A stretch of DNA of 64,000 nt from Solea solea (taxonomy: Eukaryota > Chordata > Actinopteri > Pleuronectiformes > Soleidae). The position numbers were made by a program, and so were the translations under genes. The stretch is from contig NC_081136.1 in assembly GCF_958295425.1 (NCBI RefSeq), positions 26,419,436 to 26,483,435 of the forward strand. The letters run 5' to 3'. The first letter of the stretch is position 1. Every line of letters starts with the position of its first letter. The notes under the pieces were generated by a model that did not search any database, had not been told where the DNA came from, and saw nothing but the letters and a program-made list of their open reading frames with translations. This document shows, in pieces, positions 1 through 11,407 of the stretch.

Positions 1-430
1 GCAATAATCATTGCAGCCCTAAACAGGATTAAGGCGTGGTGCGGGCCTCGGCGGTAACATTTGCTAACTCTACTCCTATTTTGTTTTTGTATTTTTTATA
101 TCCTTATTTGAATTTTCACAGTTTGGCACCAGTGAAGTCAAATCTAAAAAAAGTTGAGGAAGAATATTAAAATCAATTCAAATACACCAAAGCCACAGTG
201 TTTTTCCAGTGTTCTAGATAAGTACAAAACCAGCAGACACACATGTGCATTCATTGTTAAAAGTTTGCTTCTTCTTCCTCTTGTCATCGTTTCCGGCAGG
301 TTGCACACTGAGAGGTACAACGCCACCCTTCACAGCCTCGTCTGTTACTATTATATGAGTTAGTCATAGTCAACATTGACATTGAAAAGCACTTTTTGGC
401 CCAAATGGATGTCACAGTTCCTCACAGAGA

Positions 431-441
431 AAAGTAGGTCA
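431..441 (+). promoter_or_regulatory. Candidate ROR/REV-ERB response element
   Basis: The 11 bases AAAGTAGGTCA fit the RORE consensus WAWNTRGGTCA exactly. ROR and REV-ERB receptors control Bmal1 through such sites in mammals, so a match upstream of a bmal gene is notable. It is 1.5 kb from the first supported coding base, the promoter is not located, and a related repeat at 5744-5771 has GGTCG in place of GGTCA. Function is inference only. Confidence 0.25.
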
Positions 442-506
442 GTGTTACAGCATTATATAAGTATTAGGTTGAGATAGATGATCGCCCAAACCCCCATTTA
501 CTCTCA

Positions 507-512
507 CGTGCC
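507..512. promoter_or_regulatory. Candidate E-box CACGTG
   Basis: A perfect palindromic CACGTG lies about 65 bp from the candidate RORE and upstream of bmal2. CLOCK:BMAL dimers bind this core. Single E-boxes occur often by chance, and several others are scattered through the window (for example near 13707, 25698 and 50052). Confidence 0.2.
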
Positions 513-1962
513 TTTCAAAGTGACAAACGGAGAATACAGCTGGAGGTTTGATGATGTATAATGGCTGCATGAGACAATGACTGCAACAGATGACCAGACT
601 GAGCCCAGGCATGTGTGTGTGTGTGTGTGTGTGATTGTTGGTTTGGCAAGCGATTAAGCAGAAAAGAGAAGAATTTTTGCCGTCCTGCACGTCCTACAGA
701 CATTTTAAAAAAAAAGTTATGGGTCAACTTTTAAATGCCTCATGCCCTATTTTGCTGACCGAGTCTTTGGAAAATAACTCGCTCCCGCAAACATATTTTA
801 CTCCTCGACAGTTATATGTATTGTATTGTGGACAAAGTATTATGGCAAACACTAGTGGAATTTTTTTCAGGATGTCACAAAACTTTGCCAAAATGACCCC
901 AGTTTAAAAATAAACGATATTTCATGGGTAAAAACGAACTATTATGACAAGCAGTTATGTGGACTTTTGTACAGAGTGAAGTCAATTACTAGGTATATGT
1001 AAATATTTCTGTTCTGGCAAAGAAAGGTCATGTCATTTTTTTGAGCAACTGAATATTTAATGACTTCATTAAATATTTAATGACTTCATGTCTCATTTGA
1101 ACTTTTAATTGTAGAATTGAAGTACTACTTCATTGAATGAATGTTAATATTTTAATTCTATAATTACTGAAAACTTAATTCTTTACTCTTCTTACTTCTT
1201 AAAGAGTATTCAGGTTTTGTTTTTTAATGATTGAAATTTACACATCAAATTTCCTGACACAACATTCAGATTTTTTAAATGATATTTTCCCAAATTCTAA
1301 ATAAATAAAAAGAGTTCATTTCCTCTGATCAAAACAAACAGCATATATTCATATATTATTTTCATTATCAATCAGGGTTTATGATCCAATGGTAATCATT
1401 TAATATTAATAATTGATCGTTGCCATTATTCGCTAAATTGTCTTGTTTTGTATTAATTTGTAGTTGTTTTTTTTAGATACTGTATTATTATTATAATTAT
1501 GTCTTTTTTTCTCTTTCTATATTTACATCATTACAGTGTCCTACTTATTAACGCAGCTCTGACAAATTACATCAAATTAATTAAGTTAAACTATTCAACA
1601 GATACATTGTTTTCATTTAAATCAGGGTTTAACCATTTATTTCATTGCAATAACAGATACTAATATATATGTACTCTAACACTGTATTTTTCTTAATGTC
1701 ACAATTTTCAGTTATTAAACTGAACCAATTAAAATGGAAATGAAAAATTATCCATTTGGTCCTAGGCCTTTGCAGTCATATCACCTTCACTCCCCTCAAA
1801 TAACTCTTTTTATTGTGTGCTGTGTATTTGTAAACCAACCTGTCTGATTAGTTTATTCGTGGTCATTTATGAACAGTGCAACTGTCACGCTGGCAGATCT
1901 CAAGGCTGACATATTTATTTTGAGTCTCTCACGACTATGCAACGCTTCTTTTCATGTACCAG

Positions 1963-4900
1963 AGGAGCCGGGTCCGAGCCAGATGGGACTGTCACTGCCA
2001 GCTGTCGAGTTGCCAAGGAAACGAAAGGGAGACGTGGAGGAGAGATCAGATGCCCAGCTACAGTAAGAGGAGTGATGCAATTCTGCTTTATGTTGGAAAG
2101 ACAAACTCGTTGTAAATTCAACTTTGTATTCACCACAAACACAGCTCTATTACTATATATCCCTCCTTTTTACACTCACTCAGTGTCCATGCTCTCTTAC
2201 AGGGAAGGCCTTGACTTCCAAATGGACGACGACCTCAGCAGGTACATGACAACTCTTGTCTTTATTCACACACTGTGGTAATAGAAGATTCAGGCAAAAA
2301 GTTTTTTCTTTGCTTAAGTTCATACATTTATTTCTTTGCAGGTCTGAAGGAGAGGATCAGCAAGTCAAAATGAAATGCTTCAGGTGATTCTACTATTCAG
2401 TGTTTTTTTGTTTTTGTAAATATGAAATGAATGTCTTAGTCACACTAGATGTACTTATTTTTCACAGAAGGTACACTATCGTGCAAAAACAATTACAATA
2501 ATTTCAAAAACACTATAGATTGTGATGTGAAGACGTCATTGCTTTAAATATTTAACCTCATGTTTGTGAAATGATTCTAAAAGAGTGTTTGTTGTTGTTT
2601 TGTCTATAAAAAGGTTTAAAAAGCACAATTAAACAATTGTTTCTTTAAAAATACAAAATGTAAATTTAAAGTTGCTTTTTCATTGAATCACACTGTTTCA
2701 ATATGGTTGCCTTTGAAGACACCTTCTTTATCATCTCTGCTAATACTTCAGTGGCAAACATCAGAGAGAGGAAGGAATTATTCAGTATTACTACTCAGCC
2801 ATTGTGTTGTCTTTGGTTGTTTCAATAATGTGTGTATTTTTCACTAATGGATCAAGACTATATTGATCCATGATTGCTGCACATCCTGCTGCCAAACACA
2901 CAAATTTGAAATCATTTGCACTATTGATTGATCTTAACCATTTTTATTGTGCTTTTACACGTTGTCCACAGGGAGCCTCATCGCCAGATTGAGAAGCGGC
3001 GAAGGGATAAAATGAACACTCTCATTGACGAGCTGTCCGCGATGATCCCTGCCTGTCAGCCAATGACTCGAAGACTTGACAAACTCACTGTGCTGCGAAA
3101 GGCTGTCCAACACTTGAAAACCCTCAAAGGTGATCCCTGACTCAATGCTGAGTCTGCAGTCCTTAATATTATTAATGTCACAATATCATTATCTGTGGCT
3201 ACTTGGTTCCTATCTCCTACATTTTTCAGCCGATTTCAACAATTCATATTCATATAATTCATACCTCAAAACATCTGGCTGGCACACGACACTCATGGCT
3301 CAATCTCGGAACTTGTCTTTGCTGTGATTTCCAGCTGGGACGAGCAGCGCCTTCACAGACACCAGCTACAAGCCTTCCATTCTGTCTCACGATGACCTTG
3401 AGCACCTTCTGCTCAGTGTAGGTGCTAATGTGTGACCCACAACAACACCTCCAGTTTGAGTTGACTCCTTGACTGTTAACATGTAAACACACTGTATCCT
3501 TTTGTCTTCCAGGCTGCAGACAGTTTCCTGTTAGTTGTGAGCTGTGAACGAGCGAAAATCCTGTTCCTCTCCGAGTCCGTCTCCAAGATCCTCAACTTAA
3601 GTCGGGTATGTAGCACTGATGCCGTGCTACATCACACACTGAGAGAAGTTAACTCAGGACTTTTTATTTTCACTGTTTTGAATGTTACCAGATTGTGAAG
3701 GAAAAAATGCATGAAAGAAAGAAAGAAGTCTAATAATTGAAAAGAAACTGCTCTAAAAGCATAAACTTCCTCCATCCCTTAAAAAGTATTCACCCCCTAA
3801 ATTATAATGGGTTTGTCTTTAACCCCTTCTCAGTGGTATTTGATCATTCTTCAGAAAGAAAGAAACGGACAGAATACAACCTTAGTCGAGATAAAAATAA
3901 ATTGAGCACATTTTTCAGCAGGGAAACCTGTAATGTGTTGGACGTCACCTCACATGGTAAGATTAATGACTTTGGATCGTGTGTGGAGGCCTGATGTATG
4001 AAAGGCGAGGCATCTCCATATCTTTTGTGTTAAGTTTTGGTGCAATGTGAAAGACTATGAAACTTGAGCAAACAGTGGGGATGCTGAAAATAAATAAACA
4101 AAGACAATCAATCTAAACTAATTTATTACGATGGTGAGTGCCCTCCAGGTCAAGGGCTGGGGTACCTCTGAGCAAGATACCCAATCTCCATTGCTCATTG
4201 TTAATTGGGCACTCTAAAGTGTGAGTGCCTCCGTGTAAAAAAATCTCTGGCAGATCAAATGTGCGTATCATCAGCTATGGTGGCCCCTAGAGAGAGGGAG
4301 CAGCTGAAAGAGAATAAATAAATGTGAGCTGTTGGTGTTCACAGTTGGAGCTGATCGGACAGAGTCTGTTTGACTTCATTCACCACAAAGACATCAACAA
4401 GGTGAAGGAGCAGCTGTCGTCCTCTGACCTGCATCCTCGCCAACGCCTCATAGATGCAGCGAGTAAGTCTCATCACCAAACCTGTGTGTCATGTCTTCAT
4501 GTGGAGGAGATCAGTGTTGGTGTCATGTCTACAAATGCCGTGTCCCTGTAGCCGGAGCTCAGGTGCAGACCGATGCCCCCATCAGGGCCTCTCTGTCCAC
4601 TGGGGCTCGACGTTCCTTCTTCTGTCGCATGAAGCTCAGTCGGGTCGCTGGGAAGCACGAAGACAAACGCCCTCTGCCCACTACTTCCAAGAAGAAAGGT
4701 GAGCACATGCAGAGAATAACATGCAGCAGTTTTAAGAGCAGCATGTGCCATAGTTCACCCACAACTAAATTGTTGCTCGTGTTGACTCTATTCTTAGACA
4801 GCTTTCAGATTAGGATGGTTTATACAATGGTTTACAGCATGTTCACTGCTGTAAAAACTCAAAATTAACATTCTTATCTGATTCTGACTCTGAGCAAACA

Positions 4901-7900
4901 CTTCCAAATGCTTATCTGTTTGACTCCTCTTAAAATACCAGATGGATGGAGGGATTTACAAGCCTCTCTGCTGTTTTCCATGATTTTATTCTGAGGTGAT
5001 TAAGTTCACAGGACCAGCCGAAATGTGGTCCTGTGAAACTACATATACTATAGTTTGAGTTTCTGAGGGTGGAGCCTGTTTCTCTGTCTGGGCTTTTTGT
5101 GATCAAAATAACTTTGCAGTTCTGTTTATTTAGCAGCTGCCTGAACTGTGAAGTCAATCATCTCCAGTACAACGGTGATTACTTCCTCACACAGGAACTT
5201 TATCATATTGTAGAGATTTCACAAAGCTGGATTTGTGAACATTGTCATGTTCAAACCTGGCAAACCTGTCTGCAGTTTGGTCCTAATGGCTAATCAGAAA
5301 AAATGATTGTGAAAAAGGAGTGAGATATTTGAACGTGGTAATGAGGTCACTGTTCAGGCAGCTACAAAGTCAAATGTAAACAAATGTAGTGGAAGATGTG
5401 TTCCGGGCCTTGATTGCTTAAGAGCGAATAGACCAATAACGATCTGTGGACAAGTGGACAATGGGTATGTTGCGTCTTAAAAATCTCAAGGCGATGTGAC
5501 CTCAGATTTGATGGAAACGCATAGACAAGGCAATAATGACAAGAAGTACTGTACTTTGTTTTCCCTCAAAAAAATGAAATGAGTATATGCAGACTGACTG
5601 ATGGTAAGGTGAAAAAAAAAGAAGAATTTGTTTCTCAATGTGGGTCAGCTTTACTGATCGATGCCCTCATGGAAAGAATTCAGCGATTGATCAGGACTTT
5701 TTTTTCTAACTCGGAGACATGCCACAATTTTGTCCTCCGCAGGAAGTAGGTCGGTGTTACATCATTATATAACCACGAAGAACCAAGATGCTGCAAACTC
5801 CTCTTACTGTACAAGCGTGGTGGTGGAAACAGGACGTATGGCAGCACTCGGTGGCAAACATCAGCAACTGCACAACAGCATGTTTAAACTGCCTTCTCCC
5901 ATAATACGCTGTCATGCTCTAATAAATAAACATTGAAATCAACAAATTTAAAATGGAAAATAATAATAATTTCAAAAAGCCACAATTATTAACATTAAAT
6001 TCAAACATAGAGCCCGTAGGTTTCTACACAAAAAGTGTCCCCTTTGATAATTTTGTTGCATCACTCGATGTTACTACAGACGTATTAGTGCACATGGAGA
6101 ATTGTATTATTGAGACTTTTTATTATTTGTATTATTCAAAACTACTTTTTGAAAATCAAACCATTGATTCATTTTACATCTTTCATTCTTTTGCGTCTTT
6201 ACACATACTGTACATAGATGTATATAAGTGCTGACATTTTCTGACATTTTATGGACCAAACAATTACTCAATTAATCAAGAAAATAATCGTCAGATTAAT
6301 TGATTATGAAAATAATCATGAGTTGCACAATCCACTGGTTCGTTAACATGTGGAATCCTGTGTGTGAGCAGTAATATGTAAGACTTTACAGTTAACACTC
6401 ACACATTTTACAAAACAATATTTGTGTTTGTGCCCACAGACACCTACAGATACTGTACCCTGCACTGCACTGGATACATGCGGAGTTGGCTGAGCAGCCA
6501 GATGGACTCCGAGGGCGACACTGAGAAGGAAACCTCAAACTTGACCTGTCTGGTGATGGTGTGCTGCCTCCACCCTCACGTACCCCATCACCCTTCCAAA
6601 GACCTCAAGGTCAAGCCCACTGAGTTCGTCACCCGCTGTGCGATCGACGGCAAGTTCACTTTTGTAGACCAACAGTGAGTTTCACAATTCCAACTACGTG
6701 CATTTGTACCATATGTCCCTGTGTGATGAGGCATGGATTAGGTTATTAGTACACGACTCCGCTGAGAAAGTAATGGCCTAGGCAGGTTGTGCTGATTTGG
6801 CGTCTGAGGGCCGTACAGCGTGACCTTTGGCGGTGGAGATAATCTTTTTTGTCTTTGCCGTTGTTTCTCAGAAGGAGGTGTGCGTCTTGATGACATCACA
6901 CGAAAGACTCGTCTCATTTTTGGGACGTAATGTCACACCACAAATATGGTGAATCATTCTACCAAATATCAAGTGTTAACATGAAGAGTGGCACATTATG
7001 ATGCCTTTACCCCACTGTTAGTGTTCTCGAGCGGCACAAACCTGAGAGGCAGCCAGAGACGCGCAGAAAGCAAGAGGGACAAAACTGCATCTTAATTCTC
7101 TCTCTCCCTTTACAGAGCCACGACTGTTATTGGTTATCTGCCACAGGAACTCCTGGGCACCTCGTGTTATGAGTACTTCCACCAGGACGACCTGCAGCAC
7201 CTCTCAGAGAAACACAGGCAAGGTAATGGAGCAAAGTCTATACTGCTCGCAAATTTGATCCCATATCAGACACAAATGATAACTCAATGTTCAACAGCAA
7301 CCTTTATTGTTTTGAACTGTAGATTTTCCAACATCTAAATCAGAATCGGAAATATGTTATTGGGTAATGTCTCCATAAAGCACATGAAACTGCGTTCTCA
7401 GTACTCTGTCTGACTCCTAACTAGCCCCGTTAGCTCCTTCATTTTATTAGCCTCAATGGCAATCTCAACGGTTTATGCCTCCAAAAACATCTCCTGTCTC
7501 CACCCAGTTCCCACGTCGCATGGTTCCTCTTCTGCGTCCTTTGTGTGTTGTCCTCCTGATTTCTGCAGGCAAATCAGCAGGTCAACCTGCAGGTACAGCT
7601 GGTGAACATAGTATATCCAGTATTAAAAAAGAAAAAAGAAAAGGCTAAGCAGCATTTTTACAGCGGGCACAACTTCAAAACAACCTACTGAAATAAGAAA
7701 AAAAAAAGCGAATACAGTGAAAAAGTAAAAAAAGATGAGTAAAGCAAACAGTTGCAGCGACAACGGGCATGTGCACTCATGAATTATAAAAATTAAAGAA
7801 ATAAGATGCTGCACTTAGCTGTCCCACCGTCTTTAACACAAGTCTACTGCAGCCCCTCGTTTTTCTTTTCCTCTGGGGGAGACATTTTTAGAGAGGCCTT

Positions 7901-10900
7901 TTTTTTGGTTCAGTATCATTCAGTATTTGACAATTCTGCTCACTTTGCCTGTATCTCATGTGTCAAAATGCTACGAGCTGCATTACTGTGTGTGTGGCGG
8001 TGGGTGGTTGTGGTTTGTGGCCCGCAAATTAAATTCAATTCAATTATGAATGAACTGGGTTAGTACCACAGTACCACCAGTGTTGTTAGTAAAGCTTGTA
8101 TTTCAATTAAATGTGTTCCCATAATCTCTAATGACATATCATGGTCATTTTATGTCTTAATATTATGGATTATATATATTATGTAAGCTTTAAAGTGTAA
8201 CTATAGGGGTGGGACAATGAGCCAAATCTTGTACTAGTGAAGCAAGAGTGAACGAAGAAAGCCAATGGCAAAAGTTGATGCAGTAGCTGGTGTTTGCAGC
8301 ACATGCTAAGAAAAGTGCTTTTCTAAAGACCAGTAGGCCCATCTAATTTTTTCTAAAGTTATGGCCAAACAGCTCTATAACAGCATTTTTTAATTTTCTT
8401 TTTTTAATAATCTCCCCCTGTGCTTTGTGATGACACCTCTGTCTAATCTCTTGACAGTTCTTCGGTGCAAAGAGAAGATTGAGACACAGTGCTACAAGTT
8501 CAAAACAAAATATGGCTCCTATGTTTCACTCCAAAGTCAGTGGTTTAGTTTCACAAATCCGTGGACCAAAGAAGTTGAGTTTATTGTGTCTGCAAACAGG
8601 GTTATCTCGTAAGTATTGCCATCCATCACGGTGTGGTCAAGTCTTCCTCTTTCACAACACCTTATTGTTAAATATGTATTGTGTACTGTTTGTTTTACAT
8701 ATTTTTATAACTTCCAAAACCTTTTACCTTTTTGGAAAAACAACACATTTAATGCATTAAAGCAGCATATATATTCCTTTGCACCAGCAGGGGGCCTGGT
8801 CACACAAAAGATGATGAGGAGGGAGGTTCTAAAGCACTTCAGGGTAAGAAGGATTTACAGATGATATATTCACATACATACTCTTGTCCATGTATGAAAG
8901 TTTGATGTTAGTTTTTTTTTCCTTCCACAGAAGTCACAAAGCAAATACCCATAATTCCTGGCCTTTCCAGTGGATCGGGGACAATGATCTACGCAGGCAG
9001 TATAGGGACCCAAATAGCAAATGAGCTCACAGACTCCTACAGGTGCCTTCTGTGTATATGTATAAATAAATCATCCTTAATGTTACACACTGGATCTTTT
9101 AAAATGATATGATATGAATATTTAGCTTTACAGGGGAAATATGCATGCCTGGTTTTAGACTGCTTTGATTGGAGGAGCATTAGAAGATTTCTACTAGAGC
9201 ATGTACTGTTTGTGTGTCTAGAACTACAGCCAGTGAACTGTGACTGTCTCTGTTCAGTGAGGACTCAGGATGTCTTTTTCCTCAGGCAACTAATCCTGCT
9301 GCAATATGAGTCTTTCTCCACCAGTCTTTCTGTAGCATGTTTGTTTGTCTCTTTTCTGTTTTTGCTCTCCCTAATTTGTTTCAGCGGTAAATATGACAAT
9401 ACACACACACACACATGAGAATCAGTATACACAGCCCTACAATGCTCTATTTGGGCCTGATCTTGTGCTTTGAAAATAAATAATCGTGTCTCTACAAAAC
9501 ACATACTCCGTATAGGAACTGAGAAAGCATCTTTCTGCTTAAAATAACTTCTGGACCTTTGACACTGACACATTTTTTCGGGCACTATCACAGTGTTGCT
9601 CAGTGAGCAGTGATATGCTGCTGCAAGTAGATTAAGACAACCTGAGTGTCATGTGATTGCAGGCTTCAGTAGATTCCCAAATTTGACCTCTGACTGAGAC
9701 ATTCTTAAATATTTAATCTTCTATTTACAAATCTTGTTTTTCTTAATATTTTTTCTTTTCACAAATGTTATTTGATTTTTGGACCCAGATGTGTACATAT
9801 ACATAAAGGTAACGCACTGTTTTCTTTGCTGCTGTGTGTTTTGACCAGAGTGAACTCGTCTCCATCAAGCGGAGCATCCAGTCCGTTTGGTCCAGTCCAG
9901 GAGAAATTTTCACTGGTTTCCCCTCAAACCAGCAGGAGTGTGAGTGTCACACTATTGCACATTTACTTTCGAGCAAATGCAACTCTGTTAGTTGCCATTT
10001 GTGTTTGACCTTGTGATAAGCGTATCACCCAACTAAAAGAATTTGCCAAGATAAAGTTCCCCAGTTAATGTTGCATATTACATTTTTTTTTTTTGGGAGA
10101 ATATCAACGTTTGTTGCTGTGGTATGTGGAAATGAGAGCTACACTGTACATTTACAAGTAATGATGACAAGGGGAGTTTTCAGTTACGTAGGTACAAGAC
10201 AATGACCTGACTATGCAATAGTATAAAGAGGTAATGTTACATGTAATAAAACAAGACACTATTTTCATTGTAAAATCAAATTCAGCTTGGAATTATTTGT
10301 ATAACTTGTAAGTAATTAAACGTAAATATCTAAATTGCTTTCCCACTGCTACATGGGAACATGTCCTTATTCTGTAAACCTGCAGTGAGTGAGTGTGAAA
10401 CAGGAGTGTTTATACTGGGTTGATTGGAGATGTAGAGCAGCTGAGTGAACCAGGTGAGTGGGTGAGGAAGAGGCAGGGTGAATGAGGAGTGAATTAGCTT
10501 AAACTGGAGCATATGATGCAGATTATGACAAATATTGTAATATTGCTGTCTATGTAGACATAGTCATTGTCAACAATTTGTTTACTTTGGGGCTGTATTG
10601 TGTTTTTTTTTATTAGGTATCCAGCAGAGACGACACAATGGGCAGTTTATCACAGTCTCAGTCGGACTCCAGGACGGCGATGGGAGCTAGCAGCGCAACA
10701 TCTGAAAGTACAGGTACTGTCAGCATCCCATTATGTTTATTGTACATATTTGTAAAGAAAAAAAGAAGGGGCTGCACCCACGAAACAGGGGACAAAGTTT
10801 GAAAAAGGCCCTTCAAAATCAAAATTGTAATAAAATGATATATACATAAATTCAATGTTGCATTATTCACACAAATCAGGCACATGAAATCAGTTTGTGT

Positions 10901-11407
10901 CCCTGCACAGTTAAGTCGAGCTACGTTTGTAGCCCAACTATGGCATTTAACTGGAATTACTGTCCTTATCCCACTATGAAAGCACCAGTCAATAATCGTA
11001 TGAAGTGTGTCAGTTGACCTATTACGATACAGACCAAAACACCAAGCACCATCAGTACCACCACTAATACCAATTCTTAAGCTGGCAGAACATTAATTTA
11101 GTCTCCTTCTCAGTCCAAAAATACACAGGTCCGGCATTTGCCATTTTTTCCTCACTGTTGTCTTATTCTTCTGTGTACCATTTTTTTATTTTACTTTCTG
11201 TAAATGATCTGGATGCGTTGGCTCAACAGAAATTTGTGCCACACAGGTGAACCATCCCAGTTATCAGACTTGGACAACATGGTGGTGCCAGGCCTGAGCA
11301 ACTTCACCAACGATGAGGCAGCCATGGCGGTCATCATGAGCCTGCTGGAGACGGACGTAAACATGGGTCAGTCTGGAGCTTTTGAGGACTTAAACTGGCC
11401 TTTCTAG
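1963..11407 (+). CDS. bmal2: bmal2 (arntl2), bHLH-PAS circadian transcription activator
   Basis: BMAL2 pairs with CLOCK or NPAS2 and activates E-box genes in the nucleus. Exons: 1983-2062 (exon may open at 1963), 2203-2241, 2342-2383, 2972-3129, 3335-3417, 3513-3605, 4345-4462, 4552-4698, 6440-6674, 7116-7222, 8458-8608, 8791-8843, 8931-9042, 9849-9939, 10617-10713, 11247-11407; all junctions are GT/AG and in frame, giving 588 residues from the ATG at 1983. Order: PRKRKG basic patch, bHLH (about 54-106), PAS-A (about 118-275, with [10 protein letters not shown]), PAS-B (about 310-420, with [11 protein letters not shown]), Ser-rich linker, C-terminal activation domain ending DLNWPF. I prefer bmal2 to bmal1 because of the [16 protein letters not shown] start, [12 protein letters not shown] in helix 1 and RRSFFCRMK followed by a Lys-rich loop. 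The N-terminus is uncertain: a good acceptor at 1961-1962 means another exon may precede it. Human BMAL2 is somewhat longer. Confidence 0.92.
2203..2383 (+). CDS. bmal2: bmal2 microexon pair linking N-terminus to bHLH
   Basis: Two successive tiny exons, 39 nt (2203-2241) and 42 nt (2342-2383), are separated by a 100-bp intron. Both are multiples of three and both keep phase 2, so either or both could be skipped without frameshift. They encode an acidic stretch (FQMDDDLS) and then [12 protein letters not shown], which matches the EDGEHQVKMKAF segment just before the bHLH in mammalian BMAL2. Confidence 0.85.
2972..3129 (+). CDS. bmal2: bmal2 bHLH exon
   Basis: This 158-nt exon carries the whole DNA-binding and first dimerisation domain. 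The basic region [14 protein letters not shown] keeps the His, Glu and Arg positions that read the CACGTG E-box. Helix 1 is [12 protein letters not shown], the loop [11 protein letters not shown], and helix 2 [17 protein letters not shown]. It ends in phase 1 at GTGATC. Confidence 0.95.
3606..6439 (+). other. bmal2 introns with repeat fragments
   Basis: The intron at 3606-4344 has a fish-type interspersed repeat piece at about 4136-4240 (the phrase CTGAGCAAGATACCCAA followed by ATTGCTCATTG). The intron at 4699-6439 shares a 30-bp block at 5744-5771 with 434-461 upstream of the gene, so both are pieces of one dispersed repeat. No further exons were seen. Confidence 0.4.
7116..8608 (+). CDS. 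bmal2: bmal2 PAS-B exons
   Basis: Exons 7116-7222 and 8458-8608, with the end of 6440-6674, form PAS-B. Conserved pieces are [33 protein letters not shown] and [18 protein letters not shown], nearly the same as in vertebrate BMAL proteins. The domain helps hold the CLOCK heterodimer. The 1.2 kb intron between the exons has a low-complexity A-rich tract near 7620-7750. Confidence 0.92.
8785..8790 (+). promoter_or_regulatory. bmal2: Tandem (NAGNAG) splice acceptor in bmal2
   Basis: Two consecutive CAG triplets (8785-8787 and 8788-8790) precede the small exon that ends at 8843. Both keep the frame. The distal one gives Ser-Gly-Pro-Gly after PAS-B, the proximal one inserts one Arg (Ser-Arg-Gly-Pro). 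Tandem acceptors of this form are a known source of single-residue isoforms. Confidence 0.5.
11247..11407 (+). CDS. bmal2: bmal2 last coding exon, transactivation domain
   Basis: Encodes the last 53 residues and the TAG stop. The segment [18 protein letters not shown] is the amphipathic helix that in BMAL1 contacts the CBP/p300 KIX domain and cryptochromes. The end DLNWPF replaces DLPWPL of BMAL1. Strong conservation here argues that the gene is functional and not decaying. Confidence 0.92.

Larger units (their letters stand above)
1..1962. other. Upstream region of bmal2, no coding exon recognised
   Basis: AT-rich non-coding sequence before the first bmal2 exon I can support. It holds a TG microsatellite (612-632), an E-box (CACGTG, 507-512), a ROR-type element (431-441) and a 20-bp tandem duplication (about 1055-1089). 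A first, possibly non-coding, bmal2 exon may lie here or left of the window. I could not identify one. The short open frames here have no recognisable domain. Confidence 0.6.

Noticed and set aside
1983..11407. Assignment as bmal1
   Set aside because: The N-terminal [16 protein letters not shown] segment, helix 1 [12 protein letters not shown] and the loop after RRSFFCR agree better with BMAL2. The C-terminus alone would not decide it.
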